Assembly (NCBI GenBank): GCA_027600665.1
Contig: JADGJL010000554.1
Location: 1 to 18,271, forward strand
Reading direction: 5' to 3'
Source of the DNA: Irineochytrium annulatum
Lineage: Eukaryota; Chytridiomycota; Chytridiomycetes; Chytridiales; Chytridiaceae
DNA: 18,271 bases
A program made the translations under genes and the position numbers. Under the pieces are notes generated by a model. That model worked only from the letters and a program-made list of their open reading frames with translations. It searched no databases and had not been told where the DNA came from. Each line of letters begins with the position of its first letter. Position 1 is the first letter of the stretch. Positions 1-9,979 of this stretch are shown here, in pieces.

Positions 1-2
1 TC

Positions 3-1346
3 CCCGTCCCCACCACCGTCCCCGACGTCCTGATCCCCGTCTCGGCCTCGACCTCAACCTACGGCTCCTTCGTCCTCGGCTCCGGATCCCCCGCTAACTT
101 CACCCTTCCCCTCCTGCCAAAGAACATCTTCAAGGCTGAGCTGGAGTTCTGGGTCTCCAATCACCAAACGGATGAGTTCTATTACACTAATGTGCCGGAT
201 TCTTATGCGAATCCCGGGAACGGCGTATATGGCGGCGGGACGTTTAAGGAGTTGCAGGCGATGGTGGATGGGGAACTGGCGGGCGTGGATTGGCATGTTC
301 CCGTTATTTACACTGGAGGTTTCAACCCATTGCTTTGGAGGCCAATTGGTATGTATGTCATTTTACGTATTTGATGTTGTTTGCTCTGGTTTTAGAAAGT
401 TATTCCGATACTAACTGTTCTTGATATCCCACCTTCGCCCTCGTCTCTCCTACTTCCCGACGCTTTGACTTCTACTCCACGTCCTAAAGTCCACATCGGA
501 TCCTCCGACATCCCCTCCTACTCTATGGACCTAACGCCGTTCTCCGGCATCCTCTCGGACGCCACGGCGCCCCACAGTGTCACCCTCAACGTGACGCACC
601 AGACGCCCGGCAGCCTCTGGTTCGTGAATGCCAATCTGAAGTTATGGCTCGACGCCAACTCAACCCAGACGACGACAATCACGCCGCCCGTCTTCACGCA
701 GGACGTCGTGGAGCCGACCGTGGTGTTGGATGAGGATGCGGCGAAAGACGCGAACATCACGACGAGTTTGAACAGGAGAGTGTCGTGGAGGGGTGTTGTG
801 GCGGGGAACGGCGGGCAAAGGAGGATCACGGTTGTGAGGAGCGTTGAGTTTGCTAACTTCTTGAGCTACTATAATCAAACGAAGTAAGTTCTTTCTCTTA
901 AATCTGTTTCTTCCGTCGCCTACTAATCACCCTCTGTCAGCAACCTATCGGGCTTCCATAACCTCACAACCCTCCACTCGACCCTACTTGAGTCCCGCAC
1001 CACCCCCGCCACCTCCTTCGCCCCCTCCACAAAATACACGACCCACTCCACATCCCCTATGACCTTCACCCTCGACTTCATCGGCCTCACGCCCGACTTC
1101 TCGCAGTACATCGTCAACACAACTATCAGCACGCGCAGGTATAAGAGGGACGACACTGACAGCAAGGTGACGAGGGAGGTTGACGACGTGCAGCACGCCA
1201 GCGGGTTCTTTGGGACCGTACCGGGGCTGGCGAGGACAACGCAGGGATATCATGGGAAGTTTGGTGGGGTCGCCGGGTGTTGGAACAGGGAGGTTGGCGG
1301 GTTTAATAGGACCTTCGTGAAGGATGTGGTCACGACCAGCTGTTAA
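3..1346 (+). CDS. PNGase A-family peptide-N-glycosidase (glycoamidase), 5'-truncated
   Basis: Proteins of the PNGase A family cleave N-linked glycans from Asn of glycopeptides and are secreted or lumenal. Three exons are visible: 3-348, 490-883 and 941-1346 (stop TAA), giving 381 in-frame residues; the N-terminus and signal peptide lie off the left edge. Family hallmarks are the blocks EFYYTNVPDSY, VDGELAGVDWHVPVIYTGG followed by NPLLWRP, then DIPSYSMDLTPF just after intron 1. Intron 1 (349-489) joins WRPI to VHIGSSDIPSY; its branch site TACTAAC at 409-415 is followed by no AG until the acceptor. Intron 2 (884-940) has donor GTAAGT and branch TACTAAT. Several N-x-S/T sequons (for example NQTN, NLT, NTT, NRT) fit a secretory-pathway protein. 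The family call rests on remembered signature blocks, and the catalytic residues cannot be assigned from sequence alone. Confidence 0.88.
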
Positions 1347-1620
1347 AATAGGTACGATCATTTTTTGTGAAAGTGACTCAATGGGGTTGTTTCTTTCCTT
1401 TTTTTTCTTTTTTTGGTTTTTTGGGGGGTTGTTTTTTCGATGTAAGCGCGTCGATGGCGAGTAGACAGTAAAGACGAGCGCTAAGGACGAAAGTAAACAA
1501 GGTAAAATGTAATGGAGCAGACGACTGGAGAGCAGTTTGCGTGTAGAGCACATGACAGTAGGCGATGTCAAGGTGCATAGATGAACAGACACAAACCGCG
1601 CGTTGGCTTTTTACCGCAAC
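1347..1620. other. Intergenic region between PNGase A-like and RhoGEF genes
   Basis: These 274 nt separate two genes on the same strand, so they hold the 3' flank of the amidase gene and the promoter and 5' leader of the RhoGEF. A strongly T-rich stretch at about 1390-1438, broken by a G6 run, is the only striking element. I see no TATA box or further gene. Confidence 0.6.
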
Positions 1621-4600
1621 ATGTCTGCCCCCGATCCAAAGGTTACTAACCACCTCGGGCTCTCCTACTTCCAGCCGGCGGTGGACGTGGCGCCGGGTCG
1701 GCTGTCGTTTATGGAAGAACGGCCGTCTTCCCTGTGGGAACCGGACCAACCCGGCCGTCCTTCTGGTGAGGTCGATTCTTCGAGGGTCCGGCCTGGGAAG
1801 GCCGGGATGCACCATCTCCTTTGGACGGAATGGGATCCGGCTGACAGTGCAGAGCGGCTTACCCGGATGCGATGAATCGCGGCGCCGCTAACAAGACCTC
1901 TCATCCTCCAGACGTCGCACGGTCCCGGGACATGGATGCAGCACAGCTCTCCCCCCCAAGACTCGACCCAGTTATCAGGAATTGCAGCAGCTACAATGAT
2001 CTCACAGGGGGCGAAGGTACGTACTCCGCGCACCGTTGATCAGCCTTGATTGTTCACTGACGCGTGAAGTAGATAACATGGGCTCGGCGAAGACGCAGCG
2101 CTTCAACTACATGGGGGCGGCGATCCTGGACAGAGAGGCCGGGGCCCGGCGATCGTACAACTACTTTCCTGGCGCGGACGGCGCCGTAATCTCCAACCCG
2201 GAGCTGCACCCAAGCGATAAGGCCATGCCGCGGCCGGCCCGGTGGATCCCTCCAGTCCATGTGACGGAAGACTACCACGACGCTCGCTCGGAAGGGCCTG
2301 GCACCCCGAGCTCGGACACCTCATCATCAACACCGTCGGCCCGTCCCTTGTCTGGCGTCATGGACTTCCAGGACCAATGGTGGCAGGACCTCGTGCCCGC
2401 GTCCCTCCTGTCTTCCGTGTCCGAGCTCGAGGTTTCCCGGCAGAACGCCATCCTGGAGCTGATAAAGAACCAGCGCAACTTTTGTGCGGACCTCCACCTC
2501 CTCTCGGCCGCGTACCACGCGCTCCTCCACGCGCTGGTGCTGCCGCGGGAGAGCCTCGACACCATTTTTTGCGGTGGGGGAGTCGTGCTTGCGGAACTGG
2601 TGAGCCTTAACGACGGCATCCTGGCGGCGCTGGAGGGACGGCAAACCGCCGGGAATGGATTGGTGAGGGACGTTGCAGACGTGTTTTTGGGTGGCGGTTC
2701 GCAACGGGGCGGGGTGGACGAGTCGCTGTTCGCAAAGGTGTACCCGGTGTACGGCGGGGCCAGGGAGGATGCGAAGGAGGAGCTGGAGGAGGTGTTAAAG
2801 GTTGAGTCCGTGAAGGAGTCGTTTGAGAGGGTGTTGGGGGAGGTGACGGTGGCACCCTTGGTCCCGGCGGGGGAGAGGAACAGCTCGCTGTTTGATAACC
2901 GAATGTCATGGCCGGGGACGGCACCGTCTTCAAAGGATCCGGCAGGGTTGGTCGGGGCCGTGACCGAGCCTTCACATGGTCGATGGGTCGGCGGAGTGTC
3001 AAACTTGGGGTTGATGATGCATAAGCCGTTGTCGAGGTTGGCGTCGTACGGGCTGCTGCTGGGAGCTGTGTTAAAGAAAACGGAAGACGCGCACGAGCAG
3101 GATAGGCTAAAGCTGGCCTTGGCCATGTTAGACGGCGTGCTGCAGGCTGTCGACTCGGAGGTCGGAAGGCGGCGTTTATTGCGCCTGGAAAGGAGATTAG
3201 GGCCGGCGGAGGTAGCGAGAACGCTGAACCTTAACGCATCGGGGAGGGACCTGCTTTACAGCGGTGACCTCGAGATGGCGGGGAAGTCCGGCCTCGCAAA
3301 GGTCACGGTCTTCATTTTCGATCACTTCGTTGTTATGACCAAAAAGATCGTGGATGCAAAGGGGGCGGGGAGAGGGACGAGATACGATATCGTTAAAAAG
3401 GTTGGTGTTGTTTATCCAATTTTTGCTAAGGCGTGGACACTTTTAGCCGATACCTCTGGATTTGCTCATTTTATCCACAACGGACGAGCTCTCTCCCGTT
3501 GCTGCTACCTTCAGCGCTGTACCCCCAAACTCGATATCAAAGTCCTCGTCCACCCTGTCCTCGATGGCTTCATCGATGGCAGATAATGAGGTTGCCGCCT
3601 CCTCCCCCACTGTTTCGAAGTACCCCAACGCCTTCTACCTTTACCACAACCATCCGACCGAGAGTATGACTTACACGCTATCGGCGGCAACGCCTGCGCT
3701 TCAGAGCAACTGGTTAAAAAATCTCCAGGCCGCGTTGAAAAAGCGGGAGGGCCGACGGCCGTTTGAGATTGTCCCCCTTACGACGGATATGGTGAAGAGG
3801 GGCAGGGACGCTGGTGTCGTGTCGACGTGGAAGTTTGAGGGCCGGCTGATAATGGCGACGCGGGAGGCCGTCTTTGTGGCGGACCCTCGGAGCGACAGCA
3901 TGCGAGAGATCATGCGGCTGCCCGGGATCAAGCAATGCGCCGTCCTGCGCGACGTGGATCTCTTCCTCGTGCTCTCCGAGACGGCCCTACTGTCCTTTTA
4001 CCTGCCCCACGTCATTCAGCAGAGCAACTTTACGAGCCACCTGAAGGGCAAGCGACTCTGCAAAGACGTGACGTTTTTTGAGGTCGGAACGTGCCTCGAT
4101 CGAACAATGATCTGCGCGGTGACGCTCCAACGGGGTCGGAGCAAAATCAAGCTGTTAGACTTCACACACCGTCGAAAAGGGTTCCTGTCGACGCTCGTCC
4201 CTGGCTCCTCCTCGGGGAACCCGAAGGGCGACGATGTGACGTCGCGGGAGTTCTACATCCCTGCTGATATCTTCGGCATTAACTTCTTGAAGAGCAAGAT
4301 TGTCGTCGCTTGCGACAAGGGCTTCGAGGTGTTGGACATGAAGAAAGGTTCGATAGCCTCAATTTCCAGTCGCTTTGTCTTTATCAGGTAGAACGGCTTT
4401 TCTAATGTTATGCGTCAGATCCACCAGTCTTCATGCACCTCTTGAGATCTGTCGATGAGGAATTAATACGACAGCAGGCTCCTCAGAGGGCGAGCCATCC
4501 AGTTTCGCTATTCATGCAGAACGAAGGCAGCTATTTGCTCTGCTATAGAGACTGCGCGGTAGCAATTGACAGGAAGGGCGACCGTCAGGATGGATGGATG

Positions 4601-4887
4601 TTAACGTGGATAGGCGCGCCTGTCTCCTTTGGTAAGCAACGATAACTCTCCTAGCTCGTTCTTTCACTTACTTAATTGCGTGAACAGCGTACTATCACCC
4701 TCATTTAATCGGCATATCGGACCGCCTTATCGAGGTTCATAACCTGTCGACTGGTGATGTCGAGCAATTGCTTGTTGGCGATGGCCAAGAGGTTACGTTT
4801 TCGTCGGCGGGGGAGTACTGCCACGTCGTGAAGGGGGCCGGAGGGGGCCGCGAGTTTGTCGCCGAGCTTCGGCGGCGCGTTGTTTGA
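1621..4887 (+). CDS. Rho guanine nucleotide exchange factor (DH-PH-CNH), Rom2-like
   Basis: RhoGEFs of this class load GTP onto Rho1-type GTPases at the plasma membrane and feed cell-wall-integrity and polarity signalling. Six exons: 1621-1765, 1912-2016, 2073-3400, 3447-4347, 4419-4631 and 4688-4887, encoding 963 aa with all phases compatible. Residues about 199-450 are the DH domain (starts SVSELEVSRQNAILELIKNQ; the last conserved helix contains KPLSRLASYGLLLGAVLKKT). The PH domain begins near residue 471 (RDLLYSGDLEM) and continues across intron 3 (VKK joined to PIPLDLLILS). The CNH domain is at about 635-955 (for example STWKFEGRLIMATREAVFVAD and GSYLLCYRDCAVAID). No DEP domain is seen in the roughly 200-residue N-terminus, unlike Rom2. 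The donor of intron 4 (4348, GTTCGA) is chosen by phase and is the least certain junction. ATG 1621 is chosen because its ORF runs to a phase-matched GTGAGG donor. Confidence 0.94.
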
Positions 4888-5156
4888 TTGTTTTTGTTTT
4901 TCTGTTCTGCTTCAACTGTACTTCTTCATATTCATGTCTTCACAAGCCTGTTCTGCTTCAACTGTACTTCTTCATATTCATGTCTTCACAAGCCTTCACA
5001 TGTAAAATACATCGCGGCCATGCCTGCGTTTTTGAACACTTAAATTTCAAGAAAGGCAGAGTCCGAACACAAAGTGCAGCGGTGCCTTCGCGTTCCGGAC
5101 GCACCGTCCCTGGCGCGTTACGCCCCCAACCCTCTGACCCCTCCGCCTACTTGGCA
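4888..5156. other. Intergenic region: RhoGEF 3' flank and promoter of sensor gene
   Basis: These 269 nt follow the RhoGEF stop and precede the most upstream plausible ATG of the next plus-strand gene. A T-rich stretch directly after the stop leads into the 46-bp tandem duplication, listed separately. The rest (about 5000-5156) is GC-rich with no recognisable element. Confidence 0.5.
4903..4994. repeat. Perfect 46-bp tandem duplication (two copies)
   Basis: Copy 1 (4903-4948) and copy 2 (4949-4994) are identical over all 46 bases and directly adjacent. Each begins TGTTCTGCTTC and ends CACAAGCC. The repeat starts 15 nt after the RhoGEF stop codon, so it probably lies in that gene's 3' UTR. Absence of any mismatch points to a recent duplication or an assembly artefact. 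Confidence 0.97.
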
Positions 5157-7507
5157 ATGCACTGGAGCAGCAACGCACTGGATGAGTACCCTCGGCCGGC
5201 GTACCCGGCCAATGGAAAGCATTCATTCGTCGCAACCTCGACCGGCGACGAAGACCCGATAGGCCAGCCCCTGTCCCATCCTCAACTCGTCAACGCGTCG
5301 AGGGGATCCTACTGCGCTGATCGGGTCTTTCGTGCTGTTCTCTGAAGGCGGCACGTAGGTCATGGGCGTCCGGTCTCGATGTTAAAAACGTCGGGTCCAT
5401 CGACTTAACTCCCCTACTCTGCGACGGCTCCTTCGCAACCGCTATCGACCCCCAAAACTCGATGAATAGCTCCAGGGAGCAACCCAGGAACACTCGGGTG
5501 GACGACAACACGGTCCCTTATGCTCCAATAAAGGCCCGAAGGAAGACCGGCTGCCCGTTCTTCGTGCTAGTCCTCGTGGAAGTCGTTATCTTGTGAGCAA
5601 AGAGTCTCTTGGAACGTGTTAAAGTCTTCTAACATTATAATTACAGCTGCGCTTCCATTACTGTGGCGCTTGTCTGGGTCGCCTACCGCGCCACTGCCAA
5701 CAACGACAACATGAGCCTGTCAACGAGCGAGACCTCCGTGCAAGACCTCGCGTTTGACCTTCAGACGAAGCTCTCTCAGCTTGTGGTGAAGGACGTCGCG
5801 GACGTCACCTCAACGCCGACGCTCCTGCTCACGCAGACGATCACGATGATTGCGCTGGGACACCTCAGTACGTTTTATTGCTGCATGCTCGCGTAATGCG
5901 CCCGATTCTAACTGCTGTGATTTCTCTTTGCAGATCCCCTCAACTTTGATCAGCTGCGTAAGATATATCCTTCGTGCATTCAACTTCCGCAAGTTCATCC
6001 GCTATTATTGTCTAGTGCCATACATGTACGCCCAGATTCAGAACGTCGACTCCGTGAGCTTCGTTCTTTGGGGATCGAATGTTTCCCAAAACGCAGCCGT
6101 GATTGGGAAGATCAATAGCCAGAGGCCCTACCATTACCAGGCGCTGATTCAAGAAAATCACCAACAAGATGCGACTAATCCCTACTCGGTTACTTCTTAC
6201 TTCCTTGGCTGAACTAATGTAAAATTATTGTTCATAGCAATGTCCCCTGCTATGTCCACAAAACATGACGCCGGGGAATCTCTATTTCTGGAATCTTGAT
6301 GCTTACGGCAAGTTCGACAAGGCCAGCAAGCCGATTCAAGCTGTCCCGTTCGTTACTCATCAGCGTCCCTGGTACACGGACGCGATTGCCAACCGCACAT
6401 CTATTCAATGGAGCTCTGTTCACACCTTCACAACCGTCGAACATGATGTAGGCGTGTCCGCCGTGAGTGCTTTGCAGTTCGGTGTTTTTTTTTTTTTTTC
6501 TTGGTTGGTTGGTTTACGCTAAAGCCCGGAACAAATAAAGAGCCAGGCCGTCATCGGCAGCGACAACAACCTCATCGGCGTGGCGGGCGTCGATATCTCT
6601 TTCGCCGTTATCTCTGCCAACTTGAAATCCTTAAACCACACCGCAAACGGCTTCTCTCTCATCTTCGATGCGCGCTCCAAATCCCTCATGGGCACCTCCG
6701 TCGCCTCGGAAAACATCTCCATCGTCACTACTTCACCCACGGGCGCCGTCTCGGCCGTCCCCAAGGACATGGCCAACCTCACGGACTCGAGCTCGACCAT
6801 TGTTGCCAATACGCTGCTGGAAGCGTGCGCGGGAGACCTTACGGCGTTGCCGCCAAATGGTACCTACTACGTTGGGGGCCTGATCTTTCAGCATATGATG
6901 TATACGGATCCTTACGGGTTGAACATGATTATCGTCAGCGGCGGTTAGTTCCCCCATGAGTGATACAAGTTACCTAACCCGCAAATGTCAGCTCCTCTGA
7001 ACGACTATATCGGTCCGTTCGAGCTGACGCGCCTTGCGCTCCGAGACAACCTGTACCGGGCCGAGATTGCCATGATCGTCGTCGCGTCCTCGCTGTGTTT
7101 GGCCTTCGTCCTCATCTCCATCCCGACGACCTTCCTCCTCATCGGCCGCCCCCTAAACAGGCTCTCGAGCTCGATGGTGGACGTGTCCAAGTTCGATTTC
7201 TCATCGCTGCAAGGCGTCAACAGGGAGTCGAGGAGCTTCATCAAAGAGCTGGCGTTGATTGAGGACTCATATTGGAACATGGTTTGCATACTTTCTCCCT
7301 TGCTCTTTCTTTTACCTTTACGCTGCAAATAAATAATGGCATGATTTCTCATAGATAACAAAGTTCGCAATGGGGATCAAAAGTAATAAGCGGCTGGTCA
7401 ACGGAGGCAGCAGGGACCCCGATAGATACACGTCAGCATCTCGGCAGCACTGGAGCAACTCGGGGTCCAGCGACGCGTTTAAAATCGGCAGTGGCTATGA
7501 ATTTTAG
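5157..7507 (+). CDS. Two-TM receptor-like protein with double Cache ectodomain and HAMP-like segment, no output domain
   Basis: Cache ectodomains bind small ligands outside the cell. Exon model: 5157-5296, 5359-5592, 5647-5867, 5934-5957, 6016-6188, 6238-6462, 6541-6943, 6992-7281 and 7355-7507, giving 620 aa. TM1 (residues about 111-137) contains FFVLVLVEVVIF and continues over intron 2. The ectodomain (about 140-470) carries Cache-like blocks: VDSVSFVLWGSN, the hallmark QRPWYTDAI, and NNLIGVAGVDISF. TM2 is at about 498-525, followed by a HAMP-like stretch (GRPLNRLSSSM) and a short tail with SYWNMITKFAMGIKSNKRLV, then TAG. In chytrid-type receptors a similar juxtamembrane segment usually leads into a nucleotide cyclase or other effector; here only about 40 residues follow. 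Exon 1 and its weak donor (5297, GTCGAG) are uncertain: ATG 5462 would give a 539-aa protein with the same membrane layout. The 6189 donor (GTTACT) is weak but phase-correct. Confidence 0.8.
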
Positions 7508-7960
7508 GAGCCTCTTTGATAACTTCGGTTGCGCGTGCTACTTTTTACTCTATTACGTCCTCCCTTTCGACTTACATTTTTAGCGGTTACCGTTCTTGCC
7601 TTTCACTTAAACATTTTTTCCTAGTCCGCGTATTGGCTTTCCGTGCAAAAAACGTATTGGTATGTAAATAAATACTCATCGCCAAAAGGAAGGAATTGTT
7701 TTTGTGCCCACACACAAAGCAGTTAGTTTAGGTTGAGAGAGGAGAAACGAAATCTTGCAAGTCAAAATATAGTACTTGCAATACAATGCATTTCCTCATT
7801 ATAAATACTCCTGCTTGTCCCGTATGAAGATCCCCGAGATGGATATATTAACAATGAATACAAGACGTATCAACCATCTTTCCAATCATGCAATACAAGT
7901 TCTGATCGTTTTTTTTAACTAGCCCGTAGACAGGTAGGAAGAAAGCAATACATTAAAACA
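7508..7960. other. Convergent intergenic region with poly(A) signal
   Basis: These 453 AT-rich nt lie between the stop of the plus-strand sensor and the stop of the minus-strand mitochondrial-type protein, so both 3' UTRs should be here. AATAAA at 7667-7672, about 160 nt after the sensor stop, is a candidate plus-strand polyadenylation signal. No gene or repeat is evident on either strand. Confidence 0.55.
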
Positions 7961-9052
7961 TCAAAACTGCTTCAAGTCCTCCACGCGAATCGGCACACCA
8001 TCCTTCTCTAACGACTCCCCGCCATCTCTCCCCGAAGCAAACAGCCTGCCGTAGATAACAGTCTTGCTCGGCTTCCCTTGTAGCAGGGTCTCTCCGACCC
8101 ACGTATACAGCTTCGCTCGCCCGATGAGCCTCCTCACGGCCTCATCGCGCGCGGAAGGCATGAGCTCGAGCTCGCTCATGTCCACGAGCAAGGACTGGTC
8201 TCGTTTGATCAGGCAGCGGCCTTGCATGGCGGCGTGGAGCACCTGTGAACGCCGTTAAGCACTCTGAAAACGTTACTGACACCTACCTCGGGTAAGTCCT
8301 TGATCCCAACACCCGGGTTCGCAGCAGCGTAGGCGCACATGATGGCCGCTCCAGATTCATCCCTCAGCCGCGCCGGCCTTTCCAAACAAGTCCTTAGCCT
8401 CTCCAACCTGCCTCTTAACCATCCCGGCGCGATACCGATGGCCTCGTCCAACTTCTTCATGTGGATCTTGCCCTCGCCGCTCGCGTCGTGATCCGCCAGC
8501 GGGAACAGCGTGGACATCTGCATCAGATCCACCGATTCCTGGCGCACGTCCACGCCCGCCTTCTTGGACTCGTTGTCCTGCCGCTGGAGGAGGCATTCGC
8601 GTTCGACGAGTTGGAGAACTTTTGCGATAAGGTTCTGGCAATGCATGTTACGGGTCAGTATTCGACGACTAGGAGCACCTGCGAATTTCACCGTTCATCT
8701 GCCTCACCTCCTTCTCGATCCTTTCCACAATTAAATCCACTCTCCTCTCCCTCGCTCCGTTGTCCGCGCCCGCCTGCATCCCGACATCCCCATTCGTTGA
8801 TTCGCCGTCCTCCAGCTCGACCGCCGCCAGCAGATCTGACGGGCCCTTCGCGGCCAGCGGTCGGACGTATCTTCCGCCCAGACGAGATCCGACGCGCTCT
8901 CTGGCCGTGGATTCGAGAAGAGACCGCGCCTCACGTTGCAGGTGCGAGTGCTTGGTCGGATCGCGAGACGAGTCGGTGTGGATGTAGCGGGGGCAGGCCA
9001 GAGGGATCCGGGGTAGAAGGAGGCCCTTGGCGGATGGTGCGAGACGGAGCAT
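7961..9052 (-). CDS. Probable mitochondrial protein of unknown function with degenerate EF-hand-like loop
   Basis: I do not recognise the family. Three exons (9052-8708, 8634-8287, 8242-7961) join in phase 0 at GTGAGG and GTAGGT donors; the 73-nt first intron has a TACTGAC branch site. The product is 324 aa. The N-terminus (MLRLAPSAKGLLLPRIPLAC, then PRYIH) is rich in Arg, Leu and Ala and lacks acidic residues, as expected of a mitochondrial presequence. Residues about 107-150 are charged and likely helical. Residues 165-176 read DASGEGKIHMKK and fit the start of an EF-hand loop (D1, S3, E5, G6, I8) but have Lys at position 12, where Glu or Asp normally completes calcium binding. The C-terminal third is moderately charged and ends VEDLKQF. 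It runs opposite to the sensor gene, with tails facing. Mitochondrial location is inferred only from the N-terminus. Confidence 0.72.
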
Positions 9053-9368
9053 GGTGGTTGCGTGGTGTGGTTGTTCTTGCTGTATGTCCTATTGTGGAGG
9101 AATAAAGGACGGCGTCAAAGAAATCAAATCGTGTTGTTGCGAGACGCAGAAAGAACAGATTTCACACAAGAAATGTTCAAAGTTGTGGTCTAATAATAAG
9201 CTATTAGTCTAAATACAAGTCTACACGAATATGTTGCAACGGTAACCACAGAATAAATAGAACGTTCATACATTCCCTAAACAGACCTTCACGAGAAGCG
9301 ACTGCGTTAAATACGCAATACTACGCTTACACTTAAAAAAATGGAGAATACAACATAGAAGGCAATTA
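9053..9368. other. Intergenic region upstream of the mitochondrial-type gene
   Basis: These 316 nt should contain the minus-strand promoter of the gene starting at 9052 and, if the small ORF to the right is real, its 3' end. The part at 9180-9368 is AT-rich with several A runs. No clear TATA box, RNA gene or repeat was recognised. Confidence 0.4.
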
Positions 9369-9979
9369 CTAACCATTATTCACCACGGCTGCCAGATTAC
9401 ACAAAAAAAAATAGGGCCATCACACCGACAACAATACTAAGAGGTCACCCTCGCTGCCACCGATACGTACTTCCACCGTCGACCAGGCCAGCGTTTCCGC
9501 AGAAGCTGGATATGAGCCCATACAGTTCCGTGCTTTCAAACAGCAGCATGTGCGCGGATAAAAATCCGCGTGGTATTAAAAATCCTTTCGCCAGAAGCGC
9601 GCGGCACAAAGCGTTGGGGTTGGAGACCATTTCACCGGGGGAGAACCGTTCGTTGACACTCTGCATGACTTCGATGGCGCCCCTTGGCCTTACTTCGCTA
9701 AATTTTTTTTTTTTTTTTTTTTTTGGACTGTTGCAGTGTTTATCTGCATCCAAAAGTTTGCTTTTCGTAATAGCGTAGCAACCTTCTTTCATATCAGTGA
9801 ATGTGTAAGTTTGCACATGCTGTTGATGACTTGGGCGTATGTTCCGTGCTGGGATGCTGCCGTACGAAACCCATGCAGCTGTTGACGTCAATGACAGACG
9901 CGAAAGCGTTATCGGTCAGTAAGCCGTCCGTTGCAGCGAGGGTTGAGTACCAACCGTTGCAGGCGACGAAGGCGGCCAT
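9369..9979 (-). CDS. Weakly supported small protein, cysteine-containing, with Lys7 run
   Basis: Family not recognised, and the gene may not be real. A phase-consistent three-exon model is possible: 9979-9866, 9819-9471 and 9388-9369, about 160 aa. It begins MAAFVACNGWYSTLAATDG, has spaced Cys residues (VNSCMGF, KEGCYAI, DKHCNS), and ends GGTVVNNG after a strong GTACGT donor at 9470 and a 20-nt last exon. The middle contains ERFSPGEMVSNPNALCRALL. A run of 22 T on the plus strand (9703-9724) would encode Lys7 inside the frame, which is unusual for conserved coding sequence. Hydrophobic in-frame codons upstream of the ATG (TTG at 10024) would make a signal peptide but lack an ATG start. The alternative is non-coding sequence or a decayed gene, like its neighbour to the right. 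Confidence 0.3.
9703..9724. repeat. Mononucleotide tract, T22 (A22 on minus)
   Basis: Twenty-two consecutive T are seen directly. This is the longest homopolymer in the window. It falls inside the weak minus-strand reading frame, and its length is likely to vary between isolates or to be miscounted in assembly. Confidence 0.95.

Noticed and set aside
165..176. Possible calcium-binding or transposon-related signatures in the amidase exon
   Set aside because: The sequence fits the PNGase A motif EFYYTNVP; nothing else supports an alternative.
518..829. Long minus-strand open frame opposite PNGase A exon 2
   Set aside because: It mirrors a well-supported plus-strand exon with family motifs and splice sites; its composition is that of an antisense frame in GC-rich DNA.
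2272..3126. 284-codon minus-strand frame opposite the RhoGEF DH exon
   Set aside because: The plus strand encodes conserved DH helices; the antisense frame is Ser/Pro/Thr-rich with no domain.
5074..5262. Short plus-strand frame upstream of the sensor gene
   Set aside because: It overlaps the ATG 5157 frame, has no phase-compatible join to downstream exons that I could find, and no recognisable sequence.
6485..6499. T15 tract as a possible retroelement tail
   Set aside because: It lies inside a phase-0 intron (6463-6540) of the sensor gene and has no target-site duplication or element sequence nearby; an intronic pyrimidine run is the simpler reading.
8461..9105. 214-codon plus-strand frame opposite the mitochondrial-type gene
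   Set aside because: The minus-strand model has a presequence, two phase-0 introns with good donors and a sensible protein; the plus frame is Arg/Pro/Ser-rich antisense.
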